Positions 23,439-32,952 of a stretch of 64,000 nucleotides of DNA are shown piece by piece. This DNA is from Knufia peltigerae (taxonomy: Eukaryota; Ascomycota; Eurotiomycetes; Chaetothyriales; Trichomeriaceae): assembly GCA_030247855.1 (NCBI GenBank), contig JAPDRN010000032.1:186001-250000 (forward strand), written 5' to 3'. The first letter of the stretch is position 1. The number at the start of each line of letters is the position of its first letter. The position numbers and the translations under genes are program-made. The notes under the pieces were generated by a model, which ran no database searches, had not been told where the DNA came from, and worked only from the letters and a program-made list of their open reading frames with translations.

Positions 23439-24862
23439 ATGTCTTCTGCCGCTCCCGCTCCAGTCGATAGCAAGTCTGCAAAAAAGCGCAAGGCAAAGGT
23501 TGAGAAGCCGACCTCTGAGAGTGACGCACCTGCACCTTCGGTTGACGCAACCCCCTCCGAAGCGCAGCCTCCTACTAATGGTGTCGATTCTCATGGCGAC
23601 AGCACCTTCGTCAAAGATCTTCAGAGGTAAAGAGACACAGCTTTCGTCCTCTTTGGTGGAAGGCCTGTGACTGATTCATGTGCAGGAACATTCGCAATAT
23701 CCACAAGAAACTTGCCGCTTCGCACAAAGCAGACTCTGTAATCGCCGAGAACCCCAAGGTGTCACTCGATGACCTTGTGGCACAGAAGAAGCTCAACGCA
23801 GACCAGAAAGCCCAAATCCTCAAGAAACCCGCCCTCCAAGCTCAACTCTCACAGCTCGAAGAACAACTACAATCCTTCCGTACCTTCGCCCAGGACCTCG
23901 AGGATAAGTTTGCAAAAGAGAAGTCTGCATTGGTCGAGTCACACGAAGCTGAAGTTGCTAGCCTCAAGCAGAAGGTCCTCCAAGAGGCCGAAGATGCCAA
24001 GTCAAAGGCAATCGAGGACGGCTTACGAGTCATCACACATTTCCTGCACACTGCTGCCTCCAAACGCCAGTCTGAAGATGCCGATTCCGAAGAGGGTCGG
24101 GCCTTCGAGGGTGCTTTGCTGCTTGTGTATCAAGGCAATGAGACTTCCCTGATGACGCTCAAGAGCTTGATCTACGGCACTGAAGAAAAGGTTCTGGATG
24201 TCCAAGGCGAGGCTCTCGACTACACGTTCGCACAGGTCAAGCAGTCTGCTCTTCAGGAAGCCCAAGAATTGGTGCAACCGAACCCTCAAGAGGTTGAGGC
24301 TGTCCCTCTTGCAGAAGCATCTGCCGTGGAAATTCAAGTCGACCAGACTGTGGCAAATGCCGGTCTGACCGAACTCGGAGACACTGCTACCGTTCCCGTT
24401 GCTGGCGGTGATGGTGCCGAACCTCAAATCGTGCAAGTCGCCGAGCAAGCCACTACTGGTGACGAGGCGGCCAATGCGGTGGCTGAATCTTCATGGGATC
24501 CTCAAGCTTCACAGATCACCGACACCAGCGCGACGAACGAGGAATGGGTACAGGTCCCACGTGACCCTGCTGAAACGGAAACCGGTGTAGCTGCTACTCC
24601 GGCTGCCATGCACGGATCTAGTAGCTGGGCTGAGGAGGTTGGTGCGGCAGCTGCGGTCGAAGAGAAGGCCAATGCTGACAACGATGGGTTTGAGCAAGTT
24701 CGCCGTGAGCGAGGCCGTGGTCGAGGTGGCCGAGGAGGTCGCGGAGACTTCAGAGGACGTGGAAGAGGCGGCAACCGTGGAGACGGCTATCGCGGCGGCC
24801 GTGGCGGACAGAACAAAGGACGAGGTGGTCAACGTGGTGGTGGTGGTGGTGCTCAGAGCTAG
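23439..24862 (+). CDS. YAG7-like dimerisation-domain protein with C-terminal RGG repeats
   Basis: Two exons, 23439-23626 and 23686-24862, give 454 aa. The 59-nt intron (donor GTAAAG, acceptor CAG) joins KDLQ to RNIRNIHKKL. Seen: an N-terminus rich in Ala/Ser/Lys; a charged helical and coiled-coil region (about 63-185) with VSLDDLVAQKKLNADQKAQ; a conserved block around EGALLLVYQGNETSL; an acidic Ala-rich middle; and a C-terminal run of RGG/GRG repeats (about 415-450), typical of RNA-binding or ribosome-associated proteins. The arrangement matches a conserved but little-studied Pezizomycotina family that I know as YAG7-like. RNA or ribosome association is inferred from the RGG tail, not shown. 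It converges on the TFIIIC-like gene. Confidence 0.75.
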
Positions 24863-25580
24863 AGAGGTCTACGCATGAGCCGGGGGCGGGTTGCGGCATG
24901 ATCTAGCGAAAGATCCTTTCTATTGCTTGAATCGTTGCGGCCACTTGCATTCGCTACATCTCTCGAGGCTGGACGAAAAGTGTAACAGGAAACCTTTGCT
25001 ATCTTGTTTCTTCTTGGTTCTTCGGCATTGCATCGGGTCCACGGGAAATTTTTCAAAAGCGAGCAGGCAGGCGAAAAAGGACGAAGTCTTCTTCTTTGTG
25101 TTTTTTTAGGGAAAGGACAAAAGAAGAAAAGTGAAATTTCACCAATGGAATTTTCATTTTGCAGAGAATGCATGCAGGTGTACAACAACCAACAAACAGC
25201 AGTTGGCAAAAGCATGTCTCTAGTAAATCGAACAATGTATTGTGAGGACTTGGAAGGGAAGGGGAAAAGCAGAATGAAACAGAAAAGATGTTGTTCCTGA
25301 ACATGGAGATGATGGGGAGGGGAGTTGCTGATGACACCTCTCAAATCTGAGGAAGTGTGCGAGAGAGAGGGTAATATCAAATGATAATACCATTTGGCTA
25401 TCAGACATGACTCGTTCTTGTGCTCATGTTTTACTGACTGCGTTCTGGTATTTTGTTTTGGTTTTAGATGCCTTGATCGTTTTGACATGTTTGAGATTGA
25501 GTTGATCGGCTCTAGCTCTGGCTCTGGCTGAGGTTGCAACAGAATAGGGCACCGAGCGATGAGAGGAGCCCAAACTTCCC
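24863..25580. other. Convergent intergenic spacer
   Basis: About 720 nt between the 3' ends of the RGG-tailed gene (+) and the WD40 gene (-). Open frames on both strands are short-domain shadows or non-protein-like. Nothing else was seen. Confidence 0.5.
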
Positions 25581-28010
25581 TCATTCCAAGTCATGAGCCA
25601 GATCCTGGACCCTCACCATGCCGCTGGCCCAACCCATGGCCGCCATGCCCGCGCAAGACGGGTTCGGGTTCCATTCCAACACGGTGACGCCTTGCTCTTC
25701 TTCAAAGATGACCTCTGCGGCCCCGGTGTCCTTGTGGGGCCCCTTTTTCTTGCTGTCGGGCATGTACGCCATGTTGATCTTTTCGGGCTTGAACCCTTCG
25801 TGGAACCTCGACACGCCGGGTCTGACGTCGTGACCGTGGAAGAGGTCAATTTCTGTTTCTGGCTTTGTTTCCGCTTCCGCTTCTTCCTCTTCTCCGTCGT
25901 CGTATTCCTCCTCGTCGTCGTCTTCGGTCTGCGAGACCTGACGAGGTTCCGGACTTGCCGTTGTCGCTGTTCGCTTCGTATTTCCCGTACTCGTCAGAGG
26001 TCGCCAGTCGTACTCACATACCTTTTGTAGGTACGCCTGCACGGCCTTCCCCGGGTCGTTCCTCCGGTACGGCAGGACTTTTCGCAGGTAGTTGGTCGCG
26101 TGGAGTTGGCCTCTGGCGTTGCCGACCAGGACGCAAGGGTGGTGAGGCGAGCCGGACAGGGCGGTGGCGGTGCCGGCCTGGTCGGGCAGCTTGGCGATGC
26201 GCAGGCTCACGTGGAACTGGCGGACGTGGTGGCAGGACAGGAACGTGGCCGACTGCGTGTCCATGCGCGTGCTCCCGACGCGGTCGAGGCCCGTGATGAA
26301 GCTCCGCGTGAAGGGGGCGAAGTGGATGTCCCGGGCCGGGAAGCAGGCCCGCGTGACGGTGACCTTGTCCTGCGCCGGCGCGCGGAGGTCCGTGAGGGCG
26401 ATGTCGCCGGCCGACGAGGCCGTGGCGACGAAGGGGGCGAGGTGGACCGGGGAGGCGGCGCTCAGGGACGTGATGTACGTGTTGTGGATCCGGTGTGTCG
26501 CGTAGCTTCGTGGCGGGTCGACATAGTCCGGGTCCGAGAGGTCGAAGAGGTGGACGGTGCCGTCTGCCGCGCCTAGGATGAGGTCCGTCGGCGTGGCGAA
26601 AGTGAGCGTGGTGAAGACCGTGTCTCCAGGTGGGGACAAGGTGAGTCCGGCGCGTTCGGCTTTCAGGGCGACGACGACGGGACTGGTCAATTGTGCTGGG
26701 ATGGCGAAAACGTGTACCTTGCCGTCGGTGGAAAGAATGGCCAGGATACCTATGGTGGATGCTGTCGCCGTGGAGGTTGCTGTTGTCGTTGACGGAGTCA
26801 TCTGGGTTGATGGACACCATCTCATGGCGCGAATGTTGCCGCACTCTGTGCCCATGACGGTACAGAGTTTTGGCTTGAGATTCATGGCAATGGTCCGTAT
26901 CCCCGGAGTCGGAGTGGGTTTGGTAGGGAATGCCCAGATCTGAATCGCCGAGGGGTACGGTGGTGACGGATGGAATGCTGCTCGCAAGTTCTCCTCCTTT
27001 TCGTGTTGTCGTCTCTGGTGAGATGTGCATCTGGTGGCCATGGCCAAGTATTGAGCGTCCTGCTGTTGAGGAGCCCACGCCAGACAGTTGATCTTTTCGC
27101 CAGCATTGATAAGCCAACCTTCATGATAACGTTGACCCGTCTGGGACGCCTGGTCCACTTCAGCATCGCGAAACTTCGGCCATGCCCAACCGAAATCCAT
27201 CGGGAAATTGTAATCCAATGGATACTGCTGTTGGCGACCAAACGGCCCAAGGACGACAGAATGAGAAGGTCTATGACGGTGAAGATAACGCTCATAAAGT
27301 TCTTGGTGTTCGAGTGGCTTCAGGATCTGACGATTGAGTATCAGGTCGACGATGGATTCAGGTAGTCTTGGTGGAAGGATGTGGAAGTTTGGGTTCGTGG
27401 AAGAATCTGACCCTTTATCTCGTCTTCTTTGTTCGGCTCGCTGGAGTGCGATAGATAGGGTCTTACGACTTGGGAGCGTCACGTCGCGTCCCAGCAACCA
27501 GGTATCCCGAGCGTCGAGGGTATCTTCCAAGTCCTCTACATCGGGTCCAAACATATGATGATACACTAGGCTCTTTGCACCTTTGGCGTTGAGAGGTGCA
27601 AGGCCCCGAGAATGGATTGTTGATGTCGTTGTTGTAGTAGTTGAGTTGCCTACCCCTGCCCCTGTCCCAGTAGCAGATCGGCGACGATTCGTTCGAAATG
27701 GCACGTTTCCCAGTGTATGGCCATCGGACACCACGCTCATGTTATCTTCATCTTCATTTGGTGTTTGAACATCTGACGCTTGGGACTGAATGTCAGAAGC
27801 ATCGGAAGCGTCGTCATCCTCATCGAATGAGCCTTCAGCATCCTGCGTGACGTTTTCCGGTTTCTCGATCCTTTGCTCTTCGTCTGGACTTGATCCTGAC
27901 GACTCTGAAGAGGCTCGTAGAATCCGAAGAGTGTCCTTGTCCCATCCGTCATTGGCGTATTTTGGATTCACTTTACGTTCGCGACCCGATCGCCGGGTTC
28001 TGGGCGACAT
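25581..28010 (-). CDS. TFIIIC subunit Tfc6/Sfc6-like WD40 protein
   Basis: An intronless frame. The chosen ATG at 28010 gives 809 aa beginning MSPRTRRSGRERKVNPKYAN; the frame also has an ATG at 28064. An intron-like acceptor (ATCTACAG) lies between the two, so the longer start may sit in an untranslated or spliced leader. Seen: a basic AT-hook-like N-terminus, an acidic Ser/Asp-rich region (about 35-115), then WD40-like beta-propeller segments, including GEKINCLAWAPQ, NIRAMRWCPS, GILAILSTDGKVHVFAI, DLILGAADGTVHLFDL and CVLVGNARGQLHATNYLRK. After the block QKVCEYDWRP comes an acidic stretch and a final EQGVTVLEWNPNP repeat. This organisation fits the tau-91/Sfc6 subunit of TFIIIC, which helps bind the B box of Pol III genes. 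Another nuclear WD40 protein is possible. Confidence 0.72.
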   Translation of the reverse strand: MSPRTRRSGRERKVNPKYANDGWDKDTLRILRASSESSGSSPDEEQRIEKPENVTQDAEGSFDEDDDASDASDIQSQASDVQTPNEDEDNMSVVSDGHTLGNVPFRTNRRRSATGTGAGVGNSTTTTTTSTIHSRGLAPLNAKGAKSLVYHHMFGPDVEDLEDTLDARDTWLLGRDVTLPSRKTLSIALQRAEQRRRDKGSDSSTNPNFHILPPRLPESIVDLILNRQILKPLEHQELYERYLHRHRPSHSVVLGPFGRQQQYPLDYNFPMDFGWAWPKFRDAEVDQASQTGQRYHEGWLINAGEKINCLAWAPQQQDAQYLAMATRCTSHQRRQHEKEENLRAAFHPSPPYPSAIQIWAFPTKPTPTPGIRTIAMNLKPKLCTVMGTECGNIRAMRWCPSTQMTPSTTTATSTATASTIGILAILSTDGKVHVFAIPAQLTSPVVVALKAERAGLTLSPPGDTVFTTLTFATPTDLILGAADGTVHLFDLSDPDYVDPPRSYATHRIHNTYITSLSAASPVHLAPFVATASSAGDIALTDLRAPAQDKVTVTRACFPARDIHFAPFTRSFITGLDRVGSTRMDTQSATFLSCHHVRQFHVSLRIAKLPDQAGTATALSGSPHHPCVLVGNARGQLHATNYLRKVLPYRRNDPGKAVQAYLQKVCEYDWRPLTSTGNTKRTATTASPEPRQVSQTEDDDEEEYDDGEEEEAEAETKPETEIDLFHGHDVRPGVSRFHEGFKPEKINMAYMPDSKKKGPHKDTGAAEVIFEEEQGVTVLEWNPNPSCAGMAAMGWASGMVRVQDLAHDLE

Positions 28011-29566
28011 GATGTTCGATATTGCCCTCAGGCTGTAGATAGAGGATTCCGCCGTTAGTGACAATGAGCGAGCATGATCAGACCCACCGCATTGCTCACA
28101 ATTGGACGTTTTTAACTGAGTAGACCAGTTAACGATCGAGACAGGGGAGTTGGGGGCTGTACGTGATCACAAGTTGACAGACGGCGGGCAAAATGGGGCT
28201 TGCAGATCTTGTGTTGATGGGCAGGGCTGGCGAAAGAACAAGCACCGTGTGGTCATGTTATGTGTCTAGCTCTTGCTGATGTGGACACGCGTGTATAATG
28301 AGATCATGTCAGTCCACCCATGTTAACTGCGAATTGAAGACGTGGTGATGGATGAATCAAAACAGTGGCCCATCGAGACTGTTAAAGAAATTTATTCGGT
28401 CTGGCAGGGTCATCTTGGCAACTTTGGGAGAAATATCTGCACTGGATGGTCAGGTCTATCAAAATTTGTTCGGTCAGACCATTAGATTGATTTTCCAACA
28501 AGTCACCAAAAAAGACTTGAATGAGGTTCTTAATCACATACTCTGTACAGACATAACAGAAAGTGGCTAATTAGTATCAAGATCATCAATTTGGGCGCCA
28601 TCTTGCTCGACTCCTTTAATCAACTAATCGTCACAACAAAGTGTTCAGTCGGATGATACTCTCAAGATGATCAATTCGATCGCTGGAGGTAAAACAATGT
28701 CCTTTGGTCTTTGGGGTGATGCCGTGCTTTCTGACTCCTGTCGATGATCATGTATTGCTGAGTGCGTATGAAGTACTCGTACCCGTACAACTCTTTTAGG
28801 AACAACATTACGAATACTCGCCAACAGCCTCTCCTCGGTGAATGCAGGACGCGTCAGATATGTTGCCCAGACGTGTAGAGAGAGTATCAATTTGCGATCA
28901 AGAAATACAAGGTAAGATCCTACGACTCCAATTGACGATGCCCAGAAGGACGGTGCGTTGTCCCAAGGGCATCGACGCGCAAGATGAGATGCAGCAAATG
29001 TACGGAGTATATCAAAAGGGTAGTTGGAACCATGTCGGCGGATCGGAGGCCGGGCACCTCTCGAGCGTTCCTATTGGCACACAAGGGAGGTATACACCGG
29101 GGCCCAACGTCGGGGGGTGGTACGGAGTACAAGGACTACGTATCCTCCCAAGACTTTTCTGCCCTGGACGCCTCAAAGCAATTCCTGGCGGATCTTCCAA
29201 TCAACCATGACAACAGCCCAGAATTACCTCTATCTCGATTCGCCGGACTGATGGTGACCAGTCCATGTCCGGACTATTCTTGGTTGACAATGCCCCATTT
29301 GGGTACTGCCACATTTCTGATACCAACGAATTCGGGTATTCATTCGGCCCCCCTTTGGGCGATCGGCGGACATTGGCATTTTGTCTCTTGAATACTCCGT
29401 AATATCCATCATGTTTCAAAAGGACCTCTGTCATCCCCAGCTCATCATCTTCTCTTGCTTCTCTCTTCTTCGACTGTACTTTTTTTACCTGCGGAGTTGA
29501 GCTCAAGTACTCCGTACACAAGAGCACGAACAACAACAAGCAAGGTATTCAATCCCAACCACAACC
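28011..29566. other. 1.55 kb intergenic region
   Basis: A divergent interval between the TFIIIC-like gene (-) and the cytochrome b561-like gene (+). No recognisable gene. It contains four exact copies of the recurring 9-mer (29001-29009, 29121-29129, 29393-29401, 29508-29516), the last only about 50 nt before the b561-like start, and one GTACTCGTAC at 28773-28782. Confidence 0.5.
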
Positions 29567-30493
29567 ATGGCCCCAAGCACGTCAATCACGAGTATTCTCC
29601 TTTCCACAGCCTTGCTGGTGACCACCACCAAAGCAAGCTGGGGCGGGTTCGGCAGCGGCAATGGGGACAATCCCTGGTCTAATGGCGACAACAACAACAA
29701 CGACGGTGGCGGCGGCGACGGCAACGGTAACAGTGGCTCATCGTCATCGAGCGGCTCTACATTCGGTCAAGGCTCTCTTTTCAGTTCAGCAGGCGAATTC
29801 GACAAAGCCACACACATCCTCATCGCCCACGCGGTCCTGGCGTCGCTGGTTTGGGTCCTGTTCATCCCATCCCTCGCCATCCTACTCCGGCTGAACATCA
29901 AGAACCCCATCATCTTGCGCATCCACGCCGTCGGTCAGGTCCTCAGCTACACCCTCTTCATCGCCGCCGCGGGGTTAGGCATCTGGCTCGCCGAGCAATT
30001 CAAAGACTACGGCGTTTGGAACGACCCTCATCCTCGCATGGGTCTGGCCGTCCTCGCCCTCGCCTTCTTCCAGCCCATCTTGGGCTACGTCCACCACCGC
30101 ATCTACAAGAAACGCGCCGCCAAAGTCGAAGCCCGCCAACGCACCAAGGCACCCGGCAGGACCCCCATAGGCCGTACCCACCTCTGGCTCGGTCGCATCC
30201 TCATCGTCCTGGGAATCGTCACGGGGGGGCTGGGTATCAAGTTGGCGTCGGAAAGCCCATTCCAGACGGACTCGCAGAGCAGGACGGCCAAGATTGTATA
30301 CGCTGTCATAGCCGCCGTCATGTTTGCCTCGTACCTCTTCTTCGTGGTCGCCTTTGAGATCCGTCGGGCGAGGCACGTCGGTCAGGAGCGACAGACCAGA
30401 GGCGACGCCGCCGCGGCGAGGAAAGAGACGGGCCCCCTACCGTCATACGACGAGAGTGAAGAGTCCCTCGGCCGTTCGACTCGATACCGATAG
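29567..30493 (+). CDS. Cytochrome b561-type membrane protein with N-terminal signal peptide
   Basis: A single-exon gene of 308 aa. Seen: a signal peptide (residues 1 to about 23); an Asn/Gly/Asp/Ser-rich low-complexity extracellular segment (about 25-75); then five or so hydrophobic helices with the spaced histidines expected for haem b ligation (THILIAHAVLASL, RIHAVGQVLSY, PHPRMGLAVLAL, LGYVHHRIYKK, GRTHLWLGRI); and a charged cytoplasmic tail. The Asn in NDPHPRMG and the positions of His match cytochrome b561/ferric-reductase-like proteins of fungi. Unlike many fungal relatives there is no DOMON (cellobiose dehydrogenase-like) domain upstream. It probably transfers electrons across a membrane, but donor and acceptor are unknown. 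Confidence 0.85.
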   Translation: MAPSTSITSILLSTALLVTTTKASWGGFGSGNGDNPWSNGDNNNNDGGGGDGNGNSGSSSSSGSTFGQGSLFSSAGEFDKATHILIAHAVLASLVWVLFIPSLAILLRLNIKNPIILRIHAVGQVLSYTLFIAAAGLGIWLAEQFKDYGVWNDPHPRMGLAVLALAFFQPILGYVHHRIYKKRAAKVEARQRTKAPGRTPIGRTHLWLGRILIVLGIVTGGLGIKLASESPFQTDSQSRTAKIVYAVIAAVMFASYLFFVVAFEIRRARHVGQERQTRGDAAAARKETGPLPSYDESEESLGRSTRYR

Positions 30494-31170
30494 ACTTGAA
30501 GTGACGGATAGAGACTGTCGATCATTATTATGAACCCACAAAGAGATTGATCCATGGGGTATGTCGTAAGTGTAAGAGGCCCTCAGGGAGAATCGTTGGC
30601 TTGATGCGGAGCATCTGGACAGTGTAATTCTAATACTTTTTCATGATGATGAATGTTGCACGAGATGAAGAAATTTTGTTTAGCAAGGTAGTCAAACAAT
30701 GAATATACCAAAGTCACTCAGCAAGCTGCCGTCTTTTCTTGCTTCAATCCAACAAGTCGTAGTCTACTTTCTTCTTTCCGATGCTCTCCTTGGCCTGCCA
30801 TCGTCATAGTAGATCAGGTATTCGTACAGTAGCGTGTGCAATATCCCAAGCCTAGTACGTGAGGCAGCCTCACGGATCCACCCCGCATTTCAGGCCTACC
30901 ATATTCGTACCTTTTACAGGGTTAAGTCGTAGCTACGAGGCCTACGAGTGTGTAGGTATACTGGACCGTGACTTTATATATTTACCTAGGTACCTCGAGA
31001 GCAAAGTGGTCGATTACTTTATTCTCTCTCTCACACACACACGCACACCACGTTTTCGTTCTATACAGTACGTACGTCCGACTCTCTCTCCCACGGAACA
31101 TGTGATTACCGCATACGGCATACAGTGATCAGAGTCACCACGTAGTACTCCATACTCGATTCCAAAAGAG
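30494..31170. other. Intergenic region
   Basis: About 680 nt without a recognised gene. It contains a TACCTAGGTACC palindrome at 30983-30994 and a CA-rich run near 31031-31047. Confidence 0.5.
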
Positions 31171-31785
31171 ATGGCAGACATAATCGACCGCGGCTCACGT
31201 GGGACCAACCTCGTCGGCTGCGCCATCTTCATCGGCCTCCGCGCCTTGGATCCGTACCTACAACGTCACCTCCTCCTCGACTCGCCCTTGCCAGGGTGGG
31301 CGCGCCGTCTGGGCCTCCCGACGCCACGACCGGCACTCACGGGCGGCGGACTCCTTCTGGCGAGAGGGACGGGCATGACGCCCTTCCAAAGCGTCATCTG
31401 AGCCATGTCGGTCGGTGGGGCGGCCAAGCACATCTTCTGGTGCGCCGCGGTCGCCAACGAGCCCATGACGCCCTCCGCGGCTCTCGTCGTGGGCCTGTTC
31501 AACCTGGCCTGCGACACGCTCAACACGCTCGCGTTCGACCTCTGCGCCGAGAACCCGACGTACTACCACTTCCCATCACGGAGCGTCTACGTGGGAGGCG
31601 CCATGTACGCGGTTGGCGTCGCGTGCGAGACGGTCTGCGAGGTCCAGCGGAAACGGTTCAACGACGACCCCAGGAATCGAGGCAAGGTGTACAGTGGCGG
31701 GTTGTTTGGCGTCGTGCGACACCCACCCTACGCGGCCTTCACCCTGTGGCAGACGGGCTACGCGTTGATGCCAGGCATCTGGTGA
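31171..31785 (+). pseudogene. Broken DUF1295/isoprenylcysteine-methyltransferase-like membrane protein gene
   Basis: One reading frame carries family sequence on both sides of an in-frame TGA at 31399-31401. The upstream part begins MADIIDRGSRGTNLVG and includes IGLRALDPYLQ. The downstream part has VGGAAKHIFWCA, PSAALVVGLFN, EVQRKRFNDDPRNRGKVYSG, GLFGVVRHPPYAAFTLWQTGYAL. These blocks are typical of a fungal membrane family related to steroid-reductase C-terminal/ICMT-like proteins. In relatives the chain continues about 50 residues after the GYAL block with a membrane segment and a DEYC...YGEQW-type motif. Here a second stop follows at 31783 and no such sequence appears downstream in any frame. 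An intron removing the first stop is not plausible because no suitable donor lies nearby. I call it a pseudogene; a sequencing error could explain the first stop but not the missing C-terminus. Confidence 0.65.
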
Positions 31786-32121
31786 TGGAGGGGGAAAGGG
31801 GACCTGCGGACTGTGGCACGTTACTTGACCTTCTTACAGTTTTCGATGCATGCGTCTCTCGTCTGCCAAAATGGGATTGAATTCTCTGAACAAAGTGTCC
31901 TGATCTTATTAGGTGATATTCCATATACAGTATCCAGAAAATTAAAGACTGATATCAATACTTTACAGGATTCAATTGTCTTGACGTTGCGGGCTTCTCC
32001 GCAAGCCGTTGGATACGGAGTTCACGTATATATATATATATATCAATGTGACACTTATCCTGAAATTCTTCGCGTGAATGGGCAGTGTGCCGATTAATTC
32101 GTTGGGAGTTCAGTCAACATA
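31786..32121. other. Short intergenic spacer with TA repeat
   Basis: About 340 nt. It holds a TA dinucleotide run at 32028-32043 shortly before the dehydrogenase gene. The missing C-terminal part of the broken gene is not found here. Confidence 0.5.
32028..32043. repeat. TA dinucleotide run
   Basis: Eight TA units about 80 nt before the short-chain dehydrogenase start. Confidence 0.85.
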
Positions 32122-32952
32122 ATGGACGGAGCAGGCTTTGATACGAGTCTTGGATTTGAAGGGTCACACGTGTTGGTGACTGGGTCAAGTGGCGCCATCG
32201 GGTCGGTGGTTGTTCGAGCTTTTTTGTCTGCGGGAGCATTCGTTACTGCGTTTGACATTGCAGAGGCCAAATACGGCTTATCTCACGAAAGGCTGCAGTT
32301 CCAGAAAGTGGATATTACGGACGAAGTCGGGCTGGAACAGGGAATGGACAAGGCAAGAGAGAAGTTCGGAGTGATATCGACTTGCATAGCTGTCGCCGGG
32401 TTGGACCTGTCATATCTACCACATGTCTCCCTGGTCGATATGCCGCTGGCAGACTGGAAAAGAATCATGAACGTCAATGTCGATGGGACATTCTTGACAT
32501 GTCGAGCATGGCTACGGGCTCTCCGCGACCATGCCACTGCGGACACAAAGAACATTTCCTCAGTTATATTTGGGTCCGAGGCTGGGAGATTTGGCGTCGC
32601 GGATTGTGCACCATACGCGACATCGAAGGCAGCAATTCAATATGGCCTGGTGAAGTCACTTGCTCGAGACGCCGTGAATATCAACTCTAAATGCCGAATC
32701 AATGCCGTTGCACCAGGGCCTGTGGACACTGCTCAATTCAGGAAAGAATGTGACGAGAGTGACCAATTATTGTGGCGCGAGGCTGAGGCGACAGTGGCTC
32801 TCAGGAGGACGGTGGCTCCAGAAGCAGTTGCAAGGGCATGTCTCTTTCTGGCAAGTGATAACTATGCTGGGAATATCACTGGACAATTGCTGCCGGTAGA
32901 TTGTGGAAAGAGTGGTACCTTGTTCTGGCTTCCAGGCGAGAAAGAGGCTTGA
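32122..32952 (+). CDS. Short-chain dehydrogenase/reductase (classical SDR)
   Basis: A single-exon gene of 276 aa, the normal length for a classical SDR. Seen: the nucleotide-binding motif TGSSGAIG at residues 20-27; an acidic residue after the second strand (FDIAEAKY), suggesting NAD rather than NADP preference (inference); the NNAG-equivalent region as VAGLDLSY, which is degenerate; the central helix motif NVNVDGTF; catalytic Ser152 (FGSEAG), Tyr165 and Lys169 (YATSK); and the PG motif VAPGPVDT. The C-terminus has CLFLASDNYAGNITGQLLPVDCG, as in 3-oxoacyl-ACP-reductase-like enzymes. Substrate cannot be told from sequence. It sits alone, with no obvious biosynthetic partners, next to the broken membrane gene. 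Confidence 0.9.
   Translation: MDGAGFDTSLGFEGSHVLVTGSSGAIGSVVVRAFLSAGAFVTAFDIAEAKYGLSHERLQFQKVDITDEVGLEQGMDKAREKFGVISTCIAVAGLDLSYLPHVSLVDMPLADWKRIMNVNVDGTFLTCRAWLRALRDHATADTKNISSVIFGSEAGRFGVADCAPYATSKAAIQYGLVKSLARDAVNINSKCRINAVAPGPVDTAQFRKECDESDQLLWREAEATVALRRTVAPEAVARACLFLASDNYAGNITGQLLPVDCGKSGTLFWLPGEKEA

Noticed and set aside
26014..27117. 367-codon minus-strand frame overlapping the TFIIIC-like gene
   Set aside because: It lies in another frame of the same strand within a GC-rich coding region; its translation is Arg/His/Pro-rich without domain character, so it is a shadow.
31390..31410. Programmed stop-codon readthrough of the broken membrane gene
   Set aside because: The context after TGA is GCC, not the CTA-type readthrough context, and the C-terminus is missing anyway.
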